Source of the DNA: Candidatus Nitrotoga sp. CP45
Lineage (GTDB): Bacteria > Bacteroidota > Bacteroidia > Flavobacteriales > Flavobacteriaceae
Reading direction: 5' to 3'
Assembly: GCA_943329165.2 (NCBI GenBank)
Contig: CALQCV020000023.1
Location: 1-13,870 of the forward strand
Length of the DNA: 13,870 bases
Shown here: in pieces, positions 1-6,066 of the stretch
Position numbering within the stretch: position 1 is the first letter of the stretch
Layout: the number at the start of each line of letters is the position of its first letter
Made by a program: the position numbers and the translations under genes
The notes under the pieces: model-generated
What the model was told of the DNA's origin: nothing
Databases searched by the model: none
The model's input: the letters and a program-made list of their open reading frames with translations, nothing else

Positions 1-130
1 CAATAAAAATATCACCAACTTGGAAGTTGCTTGTTTCCTCTTCTTTGTGTAATTCAATTAGTTTTCCATCTTTTAATAAGGCAAAATCTACAGCGTCAGC
101 ACTAGATCTAATGATTAGTTCTTTATTCAC
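1..130 (-). CDS. rng: Ribonuclease E/G, N-terminal fragment (runs off the window edge)
   Basis: Only the first 43 codons are in the window; the gene continues past base 1. The translation starts (GTG) NKELIIRSSADAVDFALLKD and continues through LIELHKEEE to FQVGDIFI. I recognise this as the N-terminus of Bacteroidota RNase E/G, where the S1 RNA-binding domain begins after a short lead. The enzyme is a single-strand endoribonuclease acting in rRNA maturation and mRNA decay. The GTG start is chosen because this reading aligns with the family start and no in-frame ATG lies nearby. It follows the HU and COX24-like genes on the same strand, but a terminator-like hairpin and about 200 bases lie between. 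No clear TAnnTTTG box was found in that gap, so its promoter is unresolved. The catalytic domain cannot be checked here. Confidence 0.85.
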   Translation of the reverse strand, partial: MNKELIIRSSADAVDFALLKDGKLIELHKEEETSNFQVGDIFI

Positions 131-176
131 TTTGTAAATTTTTATCTGTATTGAGGTTTGTAGTTTGATGTTTGTT

Positions 177-223
177 GTTTATGGTTATTAACCATAAACT
201 TTAAACCATAAACCATAAACTGT
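177..223. repeat. Palindrome followed by short tandem units
   Basis: GTTTATGGTTA and TAACCATAAAC form a perfect 11-bp inverted repeat around one central base (177-199). Two to three degenerate copies of a unit like TAAACCATA follow directly. It lies in the gap between the COX24-like gene and the RNase E/G gene. It could be a folded 5' leader element for RNase E/G on the minus strand, or simple-sequence drift. Confidence 0.6.
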
Positions 224-272
224 TTGCTACAGATGGATTAAACATTTTAAACAGGTATTGTTTTTACCCGGC

Positions 273-288
273 GAAGTCTCTCGACTTC
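273..288. repeat. Small hairpin GAAGTC-TCTC-GACTTC
   Basis: A 6-bp perfect stem with a 4-base loop sits in a locally GC-richer patch (about 268-290) of an otherwise AT-rich gap. It lacks an adjacent T-run on either strand, so it is not a standard terminator. It may be a remnant of a short dispersed repeat. Confidence 0.4.
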
Positions 289-308
289 AATTTCAATGAA
301 CGTTTTCT

Positions 309-341
309 AAAAAAAGAAAAGTAGTTTAAAACTACTTTTTC
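309..341 (-). terminator. Terminator after the COX24-like gene
   Basis: Read on the minus strand, AAAAGTAGTTT pairs with AAACTACTTTT and is followed by a run of T (CTTTTTTT). The stop codon TAG of the small basic protein lies inside the left arm of the stem, so gene and terminator overlap. It is AT-rich but has an arm length and U-tract typical of intrinsic terminators. Complete termination here would separate the RNase E/G transcript from the HU unit. Confidence 0.6.
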
Positions 342-424
342 TTTTTGTGTCGGTTAGCTCTCGCACGTTTTTTACGTTTGTGCGTTGCTACCTTATGTCT
401 CTTTCTTTTTTTACCACTTGGCAT
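332..424 (-). CDS. 30-residue basic AURKAIP1/COX24-domain (mS38-like) protein
   Basis: The product begins MPSGKKRKRHKVATHKRKKR and ends ARANRHKKKK. More than half of its residues are Lys or Arg. This matches the very short Bacteroidota proteins assigned to the AURKAIP1/COX24 C-terminal family, related to mitochondrial ribosomal protein mS38 and mycobacterial bS22. The likely role, inferred from the family, is a small ribosomal-subunit protein that binds rRNA. It lies 33 bases downstream of the HU gene on the same strand, probably in the same transcript, and its stop codon lies within a terminator hairpin. The ATG is the only sensible start. The gene is short enough for automated callers to miss. 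The exact ribosomal name is less certain than the family. Confidence 0.8.
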   Translation of the reverse strand: MPSGKKRKRHKVATHKRKKRARANRHKKKK

Positions 425-457
425 AGTGAAGATTTTTTTGTGATTAATAAATCAGTT

Positions 458-751
458 TTATACTGCTACTTCAGTATTAGTTTTTATTGCCTCTACAAAT
501 ACTTTTGCAGGCTTGAATGCTGGAATATTGTGTGCTGGAATTTTGATTGTCGTATTTTTTGAAATGTTTCTACCAGTTTTTTCAGCTCTAGTTTTGATAA
601 TGAAGCTACCAAATCCTCTTAAATATACATTATCTCCAGTTTCTAAAGAAGTTTTCACTTCTTCCATAAACGCTTCAACTACTGCTTGAACATCTCCTTT
701 TTCAAGTCCTTTTCTTTCTGAAATCTTTGCTACGATATCTGCTTTCGTCAT
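458..751 (-). CDS. HU/IHF-family DNA-binding protein
   Basis: At 97 residues this is a standard-length HU-family histone-like protein, a dimer that bends DNA and organises the nucleoid. The N-terminal helices start MTKADIVAKISERKGL. The conserved core GFGSF is at residues 47-51. The DNA-contacting beta-arm spans about residues 52-76, with the conserved proline in KIPAHN at 72 and the closing PAFKPAK at 77-83. The short tail TNTEVAV is variable. It is transcribed divergently from mutY and upstream of the COX24-like gene. The orthologous position next to mutY in F. johnsoniae is annotated himA. HU and IHF subunits cannot be separated from sequence alone, and a homodimeric HU is the simpler reading. 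A matching promoter lies at 797-828. Confidence 0.95.
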   Translation of the reverse strand: MTKADIVAKISERKGLEKGDVQAVVEAFMEEVKTSLETGDNVYLRGFGSFIIKTRAEKTGRNISKNTTIKIPAHNIPAFKPAKVFVEAIKTNTEVAV

Positions 752-796
752 TTTCTTTCGTATTAAATATTAATTATGTAATTTTTTTTAAGGTTG

Positions 797-828
797 CAAA
801 TATATGAATAATAAAAACAATATTTCAA
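797..828 (-). promoter_or_regulatory. Promoter of the HU gene
   Basis: On the minus strand, TTG (828-826) is separated by 21 bases from TATATTTG (804-797), fitting the Bacteroidota consensus TTG-N17-23-TAnnTTTG. The predicted start site leaves a 5' leader of roughly 40 bases before the ATG at 751. Confidence 0.65.
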
Positions 829-862
829 GCATAATCTATTAAAATTTGATCACATAAAGATT

Positions 863-870
863 TATTTTTG
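863..870 (+). promoter_or_regulatory. mutY: -7 box of the mutY promoter
   Basis: TATTTTTG matches TAnnTTTG and ends 17 bases before the mutY ATG, implying a leader of only about ten bases. No TTG lies at the expected -33 distance, so only half of the consensus is present. It is divergent from the HU promoter, about 35 bases away. Confidence 0.45.
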
Positions 871-887
871 TATTCCACAATTTAACT

Positions 888-1928
888 ATGAAATTCTCTA
901 AAACACTTATCCAATGGTATTTACAAAACAAACGTGATTTGCCGTGGCGAAATGACATAAATCCTTACACGATTTGGCTTTCAGAAATCATGCTTCAACA
1001 AACCCGAGTTGCACAAGGATTACCATATTTTTTAAGATTTACCTCCGCCTTTCCTACGGTTTTTGATCTTGCAAATGCCGAAGAAGAAGAAGTGCTAAAA
1101 TTATGGCAAGGCTTGGGCTATTATTCTAGAGCCCGAAATTTGCATAAAACAGCAAAACAAATTGCTTTTGAATTCAATGGTGAGTTCCCAAAAAACTATT
1201 CGGAATTATTGCATTTAAAAGGAATTGGAGATTATACTGCGGCCGCAATCGCATCATTTGCTTACAATGAAAATGTTCCTGTAGTTGATGGAAATGTTTT
1301 TAGGGTTTTGTCACGTTATTTTGATGTGGAAACTGATATTGCTTCGTCCGGAGCCAAAAAAGAGTTTATACAATTAGCAGCGGAATTATTGCCAAAAGGA
1401 CAAGCTAATATATTCAACCAAGCCATAATGGAATTTGGCGCTTTACAATGCGTACCCAAAAATCCGGATTGTGGCAATTGCATTTTTAATGATAGTTGTT
1501 TGGCGTTACAGAAGAAGAAAGTCGCACAACTTCCTGTAAAATCAAAGAAGACTAAAGTAACCAATCGTTATTTCAATTATTTGGTTTTTTCTGATGAAAC
1601 CAATAAAACGATTATCTGTAAACGGATCCAAAAAGGCATTTGGCATAATCTTTACGAGTTTCCATTACTTGAAACAGAAAAGGCTGCAAGCGATATTGCA
1701 GTTTTGAACTTAATTAAAAATCAAAGTTTTGTTACTAATGCTGTGCAGGAAGTAACATTATTCAATTCTATACCTATTGTACACAAACTTTCTCATCAAC
1801 ATTTGACCATAAAGTTCTGGAAAGTTAAGGTAGAAGGCGCGCTTCTCAACGGAATTGATTGTGAATCAGCATCTAATTTCCCTTTTCCAATAGTAGTTTA
1901 TAAATTTATTGAAAAAGATTGGCTTTAA
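888..1928 (+). CDS. mutY: Adenine DNA glycosylase MutY
   Basis: This base-excision repair enzyme removes adenine mispaired with 8-oxoguanine or guanine. The 346-residue length is normal. The catalytic glutamate is E33 in LSEIMLQQTRV. The helix-hairpin-helix is LKGIGDYTAAAIASFA (110-125), followed by the catalytic aspartate D134 in VVDGNV. The [4Fe-4S] cluster ligands are C188, C195, C198 and C204, in the expected Cys-x6-Cys-x2-Cys-x5-Cys spacing. The C-terminal NUDIX-like domain that recognises 8-oxoguanine begins near residue 225 (NRYFNYLVF). All key residues are present, so it should be active. It is first in a same-strand run of mutY, ssb, gldE and gldD, an order conserved in flavobacteria. 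A GC-rich repeat separates it from ssb. Confidence 0.97.
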   Translation: MKFSKTLIQWYLQNKRDLPWRNDINPYTIWLSEIMLQQTRVAQGLPYFLRFTSAFPTVFDLANAEEEEVLKLWQGLGYYSRARNLHKTAKQIAFEFNGEFPKNYSELLHLKGIGDYTAAAIASFAYNENVPVVDGNVFRVLSRYFDVETDIASSGAKKEFIQLAAELLPKGQANIFNQAIMEFGALQCVPKNPDCGNCIFNDSCLALQKKKVAQLPVKSKKTKVTNRYFNYLVFSDETNKTIICKRIQKGIWHNLYEFPLLETEKAASDIAVLNLIKNQSFVTNAVQEVTLFNSIPIVHKLSHQHLTIKFWKVKVEGALLNGIDCESASNFPFPIVVYKFIEKDWL

Positions 1929-1954
1929 TTTTTAAAAAAAACAGTAAATTTGAG

Positions 1955-2026
1955 GAACCCGAGGCACTTTACCGAAATGTATGGAGCGCAGCGACTCGAG
2001 CGAATGCGAAAGCCGAAGGAAATAAA
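1955..2026 (+). repeat. GC-rich degenerate repeat between mutY and ssb
   Basis: A stretch far richer in GC than its surroundings holds repeated GCG/CGA words such as GGAGCGCAGCG, CGAGCGAATGCGAA and GCCGAAGG. A similar arrangement (GGAGCGG, CGAGCGAAGCGAA, GGCGAAGC) follows gldD at 4381-4420. Both copies start at or soon after a stop codon and end in an A-rich run. This suggests a short dispersed intergenic repeat. No open frame or convincing terminator is seen. Confidence 0.55.
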
Positions 2027-2043
2027 ACTAATTTAGTCGAAAA

Positions 2044-2481
2044 ATGAATGGCACCTTAAATAAAGTAATGTTGATTGGTCATCTTGGTGACGAAGTAAAG
2101 ATGCATTATTTCGAGGGAGGTAATTGCATAGGTCGTTTCCCGTTGGCTACTAATGAAGTCTATATTAATAAGCAAACTAACGAAAAAATAACTTCTACCG
2201 AGTGGCATAATTTAGTTGTTAGAAATAAAGCTGCAGAAATTTGTGAAAAGTATTTATCAAAAGGCGATAAAATATACGTTGAAGGCAGAATAAAATCGCG
2301 CCAATGGCAAGCCGAAGATGGAACAACAAAATACACTACCGAAATACAAGTTACCGAATTTACATTTTTGACTACTAAAAAAGAAGTTGACGGACTAAAA
2401 ACAACACAGCATTTAGAGCCAAAAAGTGCTAATTTTGAAGCACAAAATCCAGCGGCGCCCGAAAATGATCTACCGTTCTGA
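2044..2481 (+). CDS. ssb: Single-stranded DNA-binding protein SSB
   Basis: The protein is 145 residues. The OB fold covers about residues 3-112: LNKVMLIGHLGDEV at the start, TEWHNLVVRNKAAEICEKYL at 52-71, then GDKIYVEGRIKSRQW, with the last strand at IQVTEFTFL. A flexible linker follows. The acidic tip ENDLPF corresponds to the conserved C-terminal peptide with which SSB recruits repair and replication partners. It works as a tetramer on single-stranded DNA. It lies between mutY and gldE, 25 bases before the latter, and is probably co-transcribed with gldE. The start ATG is supported by family alignment (MNGTLNKVMLIG) and an A-rich upstream stretch. Confidence 0.96.
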   Translation: MNGTLNKVMLIGHLGDEVKMHYFEGGNCIGRFPLATNEVYINKQTNEKITSTEWHNLVVRNKAAEICEKYLSKGDKIYVEGRIKSRQWQAEDGTTKYTTEIQVTEFTFLTTKKEVDGLKTTQHLEPKSANFEAQNPAAPENDLPF

Positions 2482-2506
2482 TATTGTTTAACTAATCTCT
2501 AATTCA

Positions 2507-3802
2507 TTGGACCCAGAGCCCAGTACTACAATTTTTGCAACTATAGATACCAATTTACTTTTTGGAATTATAGCCATTGTATTTCTTTTATTTTGTTCTG
2601 CGATGGTTTCTGCTGCGGAAGTTGCTCTTTTTTCCCTTACACAACAAGACCTAAATACTTTATCAGAAGAAGATTCTTCAAAAGCTAATGTAATTTCGAA
2701 ATTACTCCAACGACCAAAAAAACTTTTGGCAACCATATTAGTAGCGAATAATTTTAGTCATATTGGTGTAGTGATAATATTCTCTTTTATGGGGAACAAT
2801 CTTTTTGAAGCCATAGCTTCTCCTATTCTAAAATTTATTATCGAGGTTTTATTGGTTACGTTTCTTATCCTTTTGTTTGGGGAAGTATTGCCAAAAATTT
2901 ATGCCAGCCGAAACAATATCCGATTCTCAAAGTTTGTTGCCAATCCATTGTCAATAATAGACAAACTACTTTCACCTATTAGCTTGCCAATGCGATCAGT
3001 TAGTGTTTTGCTACATGAAAAATTAGGAAAACAAAAATCAAATATTTCGGTAGATCAATTGTCGCAAGCATTGGGCTTAACTTCTATAAAAGATACATCT
3101 ACTGAGGAACAAAAAATATTAGAAGGTATTGTTTCGTTTGGAAATACCGATACCAAACAAGTTATGAGTCCGAGAATTGATATTTTTGCGCTCGAAATGG
3201 AGGAAACTTTTGCAGAGATTTACACTAAAATAGTTGATAAAGGCTATTCCAGGATTCCGATTTATAGAGAAAGTATCGATCATATAGAAGGCATTTTGTT
3301 TGTTAAAGATTTGATTCCGCATATCAATAAGAAAGAATTCGACTGGAATACACTAATACGAGAACCCTTTTTTGTGCCCGAAAACAAGAAGTTGGACGAT
3401 TTGTTAAAAGAATTCCAAAGTAAAAAAAGTCATTTAGCCATAGTGGTTGATGAATATGGTGGAACTTCGGGTTTGGTTTCGCTAGAAGATGTAATAGAAG
3501 AAATTGTTGGTGATATTTCGGATGAGTTTGATGATGAAAACTTGAATTTTTCACAGATAGACGATAAGAATTTTCTATTTGAAGGTAAAATAAACCTCAA
3601 AGATTTTTATAGAATTGTTGATGTTGATGAAGAAGTATTTGAAAGCAGTAAAGGTGAAGCCGAAACATTGGCGGGATTTATATTAGAAATTTTGGGAAAT
3701 TTCCCGAAAAAAGGACAGAAAATCCATTTTTCAAATGTGCGTTTCGCCATTGAAGCTGTCGATAAGAAAAGAATAAAACAATTAAAAGTAACACTCGAAT
3801 AA
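2507..3802 (+). CDS. gldE: Gliding motility-associated protein GldE (CNNM/CorC-type membrane protein)
   Basis: The 431-residue protein has an N-terminal CNNM/DUF21 membrane domain with hydrophobic segments at about 15-45, 75-98 and 105-127. A CBS-domain pair follows at about 215-340, with the signature VVDEYGGTSGLVSLEDV at 313-329. A C-terminal CorC/HlyC transporter-associated domain covers about 355-430. CorC/CNNM relatives handle divalent cations or are mislabelled haemolysins. In F. johnsoniae, gldE lies directly upstream of gldD and its overexpression partly suppresses a gldB defect. Translation appears to start at TTG (2507) because MDPEPS is the recalled start of flavobacterial GldE and no upstream ATG is in frame. 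It follows ssb by 25 bases and precedes gldD by 6, so translation may be coupled. Its molecular role in gliding is unknown. Confidence 0.93.
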   Translation: MDPEPSTTIFATIDTNLLFGIIAIVFLLFCSAMVSAAEVALFSLTQQDLNTLSEEDSSKANVISKLLQRPKKLLATILVANNFSHIGVVIIFSFMGNNLFEAIASPILKFIIEVLLVTFLILLFGEVLPKIYASRNNIRFSKFVANPLSIIDKLLSPISLPMRSVSVLLHEKLGKQKSNISVDQLSQALGLTSIKDTSTEEQKILEGIVSFGNTDTKQVMSPRIDIFALEMEETFAEIYTKIVDKGYSRIPIYRESIDHIEGILFVKDLIPHINKKEFDWNTLIREPFFVPENKKLDDLLKEFQSKKSHLAIVVDEYGGTSGLVSLEDVIEEIVGDISDEFDDENLNFSQIDDKNFLFEGKINLKDFYRIVDVDEEVFESSKGEAETLAGFILEILGNFPKKGQKIHFSNVRFAIEAVDKKRIKQLKVTLE

Positions 3803-3808
3803 GTTAAA

Positions 3809-4381
3809 ATGACAAAAAGAACACTGGGTTTTCTTGCGGTAATAGTATTATTGACTTTGGTTTCTAGTTGTAAAGATGACGCGTTGCCAAAGCCGGCAAG
3901 CCAATTGCGATTGGATTATCCGGTTGCCAAATATGTGTTGTTTAGCAATCATTGTCCTATTGAATTTGAAATAAATGAAGATGCCATTATCAAAGAAGAT
4001 AAACTGTGTGGCTTTACAATTGAATATCCAAAAATGAAAGCTACAATTTATTTGACATACAAAACGGTAAATAGAGATATAGATTCACTTTTGCGAGATG
4101 CACAAAAATTGACCTATAAACACGTTATAAAAGCAGATGATATTTTGGAACAGCCATACATAAATGATGGTAATAAAGTATACGGAATGTTTTATCAAGT
4201 TGATGGAAATGCAGCTACAAACGCCCAATTTTACGCTACGGATAGCATCAAACATTTTGTGACGGGTTCAGTATATTTTTACGCTAAACCTAAATTTGAT
4301 TCGATTATGCCAGCCGCAGATTATGTTAAAAATGACATGCAGCGTTTGTTGGAAACAATTAAATGGACCCGAGACCGTTAG
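3809..4381 (+). CDS. gldD: Gliding motility lipoprotein GldD
   Basis: The 190-residue product starts with a lipoprotein signal, MTKRTLGFLAVIVLLTL, ending in the lipobox VSSC with the acylated cysteine at C21. The mature part (DYPVAKYVLF, PKMKATIYLTYK, the C-terminal RLLETIKWTRDR) has no domain of known function but fits GldD in length and context. In F. johnsoniae, GldD is essential for gliding and for the linked type IX secretion phenotypes, and is thought to be anchored in the cell envelope. It starts 6 bases after the gldE stop, so the two form a tight unit. The GC-rich repeat that follows overlaps its stop codon, so the final residues may have been shaped by it. Confidence 0.93.
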   Translation: MTKRTLGFLAVIVLLTLVSSCKDDALPKPASQLRLDYPVAKYVLFSNHCPIEFEINEDAIIKEDKLCGFTIEYPKMKATIYLTYKTVNRDIDSLLRDAQKLTYKHVIKADDILEQPYINDGNKVYGMFYQVDGNAATNAQFYATDSIKHFVTGSVYFYAKPKFDSIMPAADYVKNDMQRLLETIKWTRDR

Positions 4382-4425
4382 GTCGAACGGAGCGGCACGA
4401 GCGAAGCGAACTGGCGAAGCAAACT
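4373..4425 (+). repeat. GC-rich degenerate repeat after gldD
   Basis: The element overlaps the gldD stop codon. CCGTT pairs with AACGG around the stop, then come repeated words GAGCGAAGCGAA and GGCGAAGC, then an A-rich run. It resembles 1955-2026 in word content and in position right after a gene. Base composition differs sharply from both flanking genes. Confidence 0.55.
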
Positions 4426-4426
4426 A

Positions 4427-4467
4427 AATAAAAAAAGGAACTCAATTTGAATTCCTTATTTTTATTT
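4427..4467. terminator. Bidirectional terminator between gldD and the HMA lipoprotein gene
   Basis: AAGGAACTCAA pairs with TTGAATTCCTT (one mismatch). Poly-A lies on the left and TTATTTTTATTT on the right, so each strand reads as a stem followed by a T-run. It sits between two convergent genes and can serve both. Confidence 0.8.
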
Positions 4468-4478
4468 AGATGGTTGTC

Positions 4479-4844
4479 TTATTTTGAGTGAGAAACTTTA
4501 TAAGTTGCTCCATCACCTGTTGCTTCTACTGTTGCGTATAATTTTTCCGGAGTTAAAACTGCCCCATCAAAATCAACGGTTGCTTCTTTTTTATCAAAAT
4601 CAACGGTTGCTTTTTGAACGCCATCCATTTTTGATAATTTAGTTTCAATGGTTTTAGCACAACCCATCGCGCAAGTCATTCCTTCAATTTTGAAACTAGC
4701 CGTTTCCGGTTTAGCAGCAACAGTAATTTCTTTTTTATTATTTAATTCATCTTTAGTTTCAACCGGCTTACTTGAAGTATCTTTACAGCTAAATAGTAAG
4801 GTTGACGCAAGACCAAAAGTTATTAGCGATTTGGTGAAATTCAT
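4479..4844 (-). CDS. HMA-domain (heavy-metal-associated) lipoprotein with Cys-x3-Cys motif
   Basis: The 121-residue protein has a lipoprotein signal, MNFTKSLITFGLASTL, with lipobox LFSC and lipidated C20. A Lys/Thr/Glu-rich linker (21-50) leads to one HMA-like ferredoxin-fold domain at about 51-117. The metal-binding loop reads EGMTCAMGCAKTIE, with C58 and C62 three residues apart instead of the usual two (GMTCxxC). Related HMA proteins bind Cu(I) or other soft metals in chaperones and P-type ATPases. The lipid anchor places this one in the cell envelope, so scavenging or delivery of periplasmic metal is a reasonable inference. No ATPase or regulator gene is adjacent. Beta-strands 2 and 3 repeat the peptide ATVDFD. 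It is transcribed alone, with a -7 box at 4882-4889. Metal identity cannot be read from sequence. Confidence 0.88.
   Translation of the reverse strand: MNFTKSLITFGLASTLLFSCKDTSSKPVETKDELNNKKEITVAAKPETASFKIEGMTCAMGCAKTIETKLSKMDGVQKATVDFDKKEATVDFDGAVLTPEKLYATVEATGDGATYKVSHSK
4566..4612. repeat. 20-bp direct repeat inside the HMA lipoprotein gene
   Basis: ATCAAAATCAACGGTTGCTT occurs at 4566-4585 and again, identically, at 4593-4612. The 27-base offset keeps frame. It encodes ATVDFD twice (residues 79-84 and 88-93), corresponding to the two strands of a beta-hairpin. Perfect identity at the DNA level suggests a recent duplication or gene-internal conversion rather than protein convergence. Confidence 0.85.
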
Positions 4845-4881
4845 AATTTTAGAATTTAGTAGTTGTGATGATTATCTTGGG

Positions 4882-4889
4882 CAAAATTA
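4882..4889 (-). promoter_or_regulatory. -7 box of the HMA lipoprotein gene
   Basis: On the minus strand TAATTTTG matches TAnnTTTG, about 40 bases before the ATG. No TTG is found at the usual -33 spacing, so the call rests on one box. Confidence 0.4.
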
Positions 4890-5040
4890 GTAAAAAATAA
4901 AAGTGATTATTCTTAAAATAATTACAAAATTTGATACAGTCAAAAAAATTATGAAATGAGCATACAGAATCGTAATAAATTATTGAATAAGCTCAAGATC
5001 TAATTACATATGACAAATAAAAATCAGTAGACATCTCCAT

Positions 5041-5907
5041 ATGAAATTACAACAATTAAAATGGGTTATATTAGTGACTCTTGCTCTAATTTGGGGAAGT
5101 TCATTTATATTAATTAAAAAAGGGTTAGTTGGTTTAAATCCGTTGCAACTGGGTTCGTTGCGAATAATTTTCTGCGCTATTTTTCTTTTAATAATTGGGT
5201 TTAAAAACATAACCACCATACCGCTACACAAATGGAAGTATATTGCGCTAACTTCTTTATTTGGGACATTTATTCCGGCGTATCTTTTTGCAATTGCCCA
5301 AACAGAGATCAACAGTTCAGTTAGTTCGATACTCAATTCTTTAACTCCTTTGAATACCTTAATTTTAGGCGCGATTGTTTTTGGTTTGGATTTTAAAAGA
5401 ACGCAAATATTTGGAGTAATCGTTGGGTTAATCGGGACGATGCTATTGATTTTTAACGGAGCGATTAACAATCCAAATCAGAATTACTGGTATACGATAT
5501 TGGTATTGATTGCGTCGATTTGTTATGCAATGAATGTGAATTTTATAAAAAAATATTTATCCGATTTAAAACCGTTAACCATTACGGTTGGTAACTTTTT
5601 AGTGATGTTGTTTCCCGCTTTACTTGTTTTGTCTTTTACCGATTTCTTTACCTTTGTTCATGTAGAAAAAGTACAACATGCCATGATTTTTGTGGCGATT
5701 TTGGGAATAATAGGAACTGGTATTGCCAATGTGCTTTTTTACAAACTGATACAAATGTCGTCTCCGGTTTTTGCTACTTCGGTCACTTATTTGATACCGG
5801 TAGTGGCATTCTTTTGGGGACTTCTCGATAATGAAATGCTTACGCCGTTGCAGTTTTTGGGAGCTTTTATTATTTTGATTGGCGTTTACTTATCAAGTAA
5901 AAAATAG
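5041..5907 (+). CDS. EamA/DMT-family inner-membrane transporter
   Basis: The 288-residue, very hydrophobic protein fits the ten-helix drug/metabolite transporter superfamily with two EamA repeats (about 6-138 and 150-286). Repeat one opens with ALIWGSSFILIKKGL, the family's typical first helix. Repeat two includes ICYAMNVNFIKKYL and ends with AFIILIGVYLSSKK. Members export amino acids, nucleosides, drugs or other small molecules. Substrate cannot be assigned here, and the neighbours give no clue. It stands alone on the plus strand, divergent from the HMA lipoprotein gene and ending before a bidirectional terminator. The ATG at 5041 is chosen because it begins directly before the first helix. 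No convincing promoter box was seen in the 150 bases upstream. Confidence 0.92.
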   Translation: MKLQQLKWVILVTLALIWGSSFILIKKGLVGLNPLQLGSLRIIFCAIFLLIIGFKNITTIPLHKWKYIALTSLFGTFIPAYLFAIAQTEINSSVSSILNSLTPLNTLILGAIVFGLDFKRTQIFGVIVGLIGTMLLIFNGAINNPNQNYWYTILVLIASICYAMNVNFIKKYLSDLKPLTITVGNFLVMLFPALLVLSFTDFFTFVHVEKVQHAMIFVAILGIIGTGIANVLFYKLIQMSSPVFATSVTYLIPVVAFFWGLLDNEMLTPLQFLGAFIILIGVYLSSKK

Positions 5908-5920
5908 AACCCAGAATTCA

Positions 5921-5975
5921 GAGGCGTAACCGTAAAGTGCAAAAAAAGGTATAAAGAGCGCAAAGCTTTTAGTTT
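5921..5975 (-). repeat. Degenerate CTTTGCG-type intergenic repeat
   Basis: Read on the minus strand, variants of a roughly 11-base word recur: GCTTTGCGCTC, then TTTATACCTTT, then TTTTGCACTTTACGG, then TTACGCC. It follows the EamA stop codon and precedes the shared terminator. It resembles the GCGTAA/CTTTGCG simple repeats I associate with flavobacterial intergenic DNA. No function can be assigned. Confidence 0.4.
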
Positions 5976-6016
5976 GAGATTTTTTTGTTTTTTTTGCATT
6001 TGGAATTTATAACAAC

Positions 6017-6048
6017 AAAAAAGACCGCTATTGCTAACGGTCTTTTTA
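6017..6048. terminator. Bidirectional terminator between the EamA and M16 genes
   Basis: A perfect 10-bp stem, AAAAAGACCG with CGGTCTTTTT, encloses a 10-base loop. It gives a T-run on either strand and lies between convergent genes. It is 19 bases beyond the M16 stop codon. Confidence 0.9.
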
Positions 6049-6066
6049 GTATCTATTAAATTTCAA

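Noticed and set aside
177..223. CRISPR-like repeats
   Set aside because: Units are about 9 bases, directly adjacent and degenerate, with no spacers and no cas genes.
347..562. Plus-strand 71-residue frame rich in Phe, Tyr and Cys
   Set aside because: It runs antisense to the COX24-like and HU genes, and its composition is what the complement of Lys/Arg-rich coding gives.
5010..5030. Six-codon ORF (ATG ... TAG) before the EamA gene as a leader peptide
   Set aside because: There is no codon bias towards a particular amino acid, no attenuator-like structure, and such short ORFs are expected by chance in AT-rich DNA.
4908..5040. Promoter for the EamA gene
   Set aside because: No TAnnTTTG box with a plausible spacing to the ATG was found, so no site is claimed.
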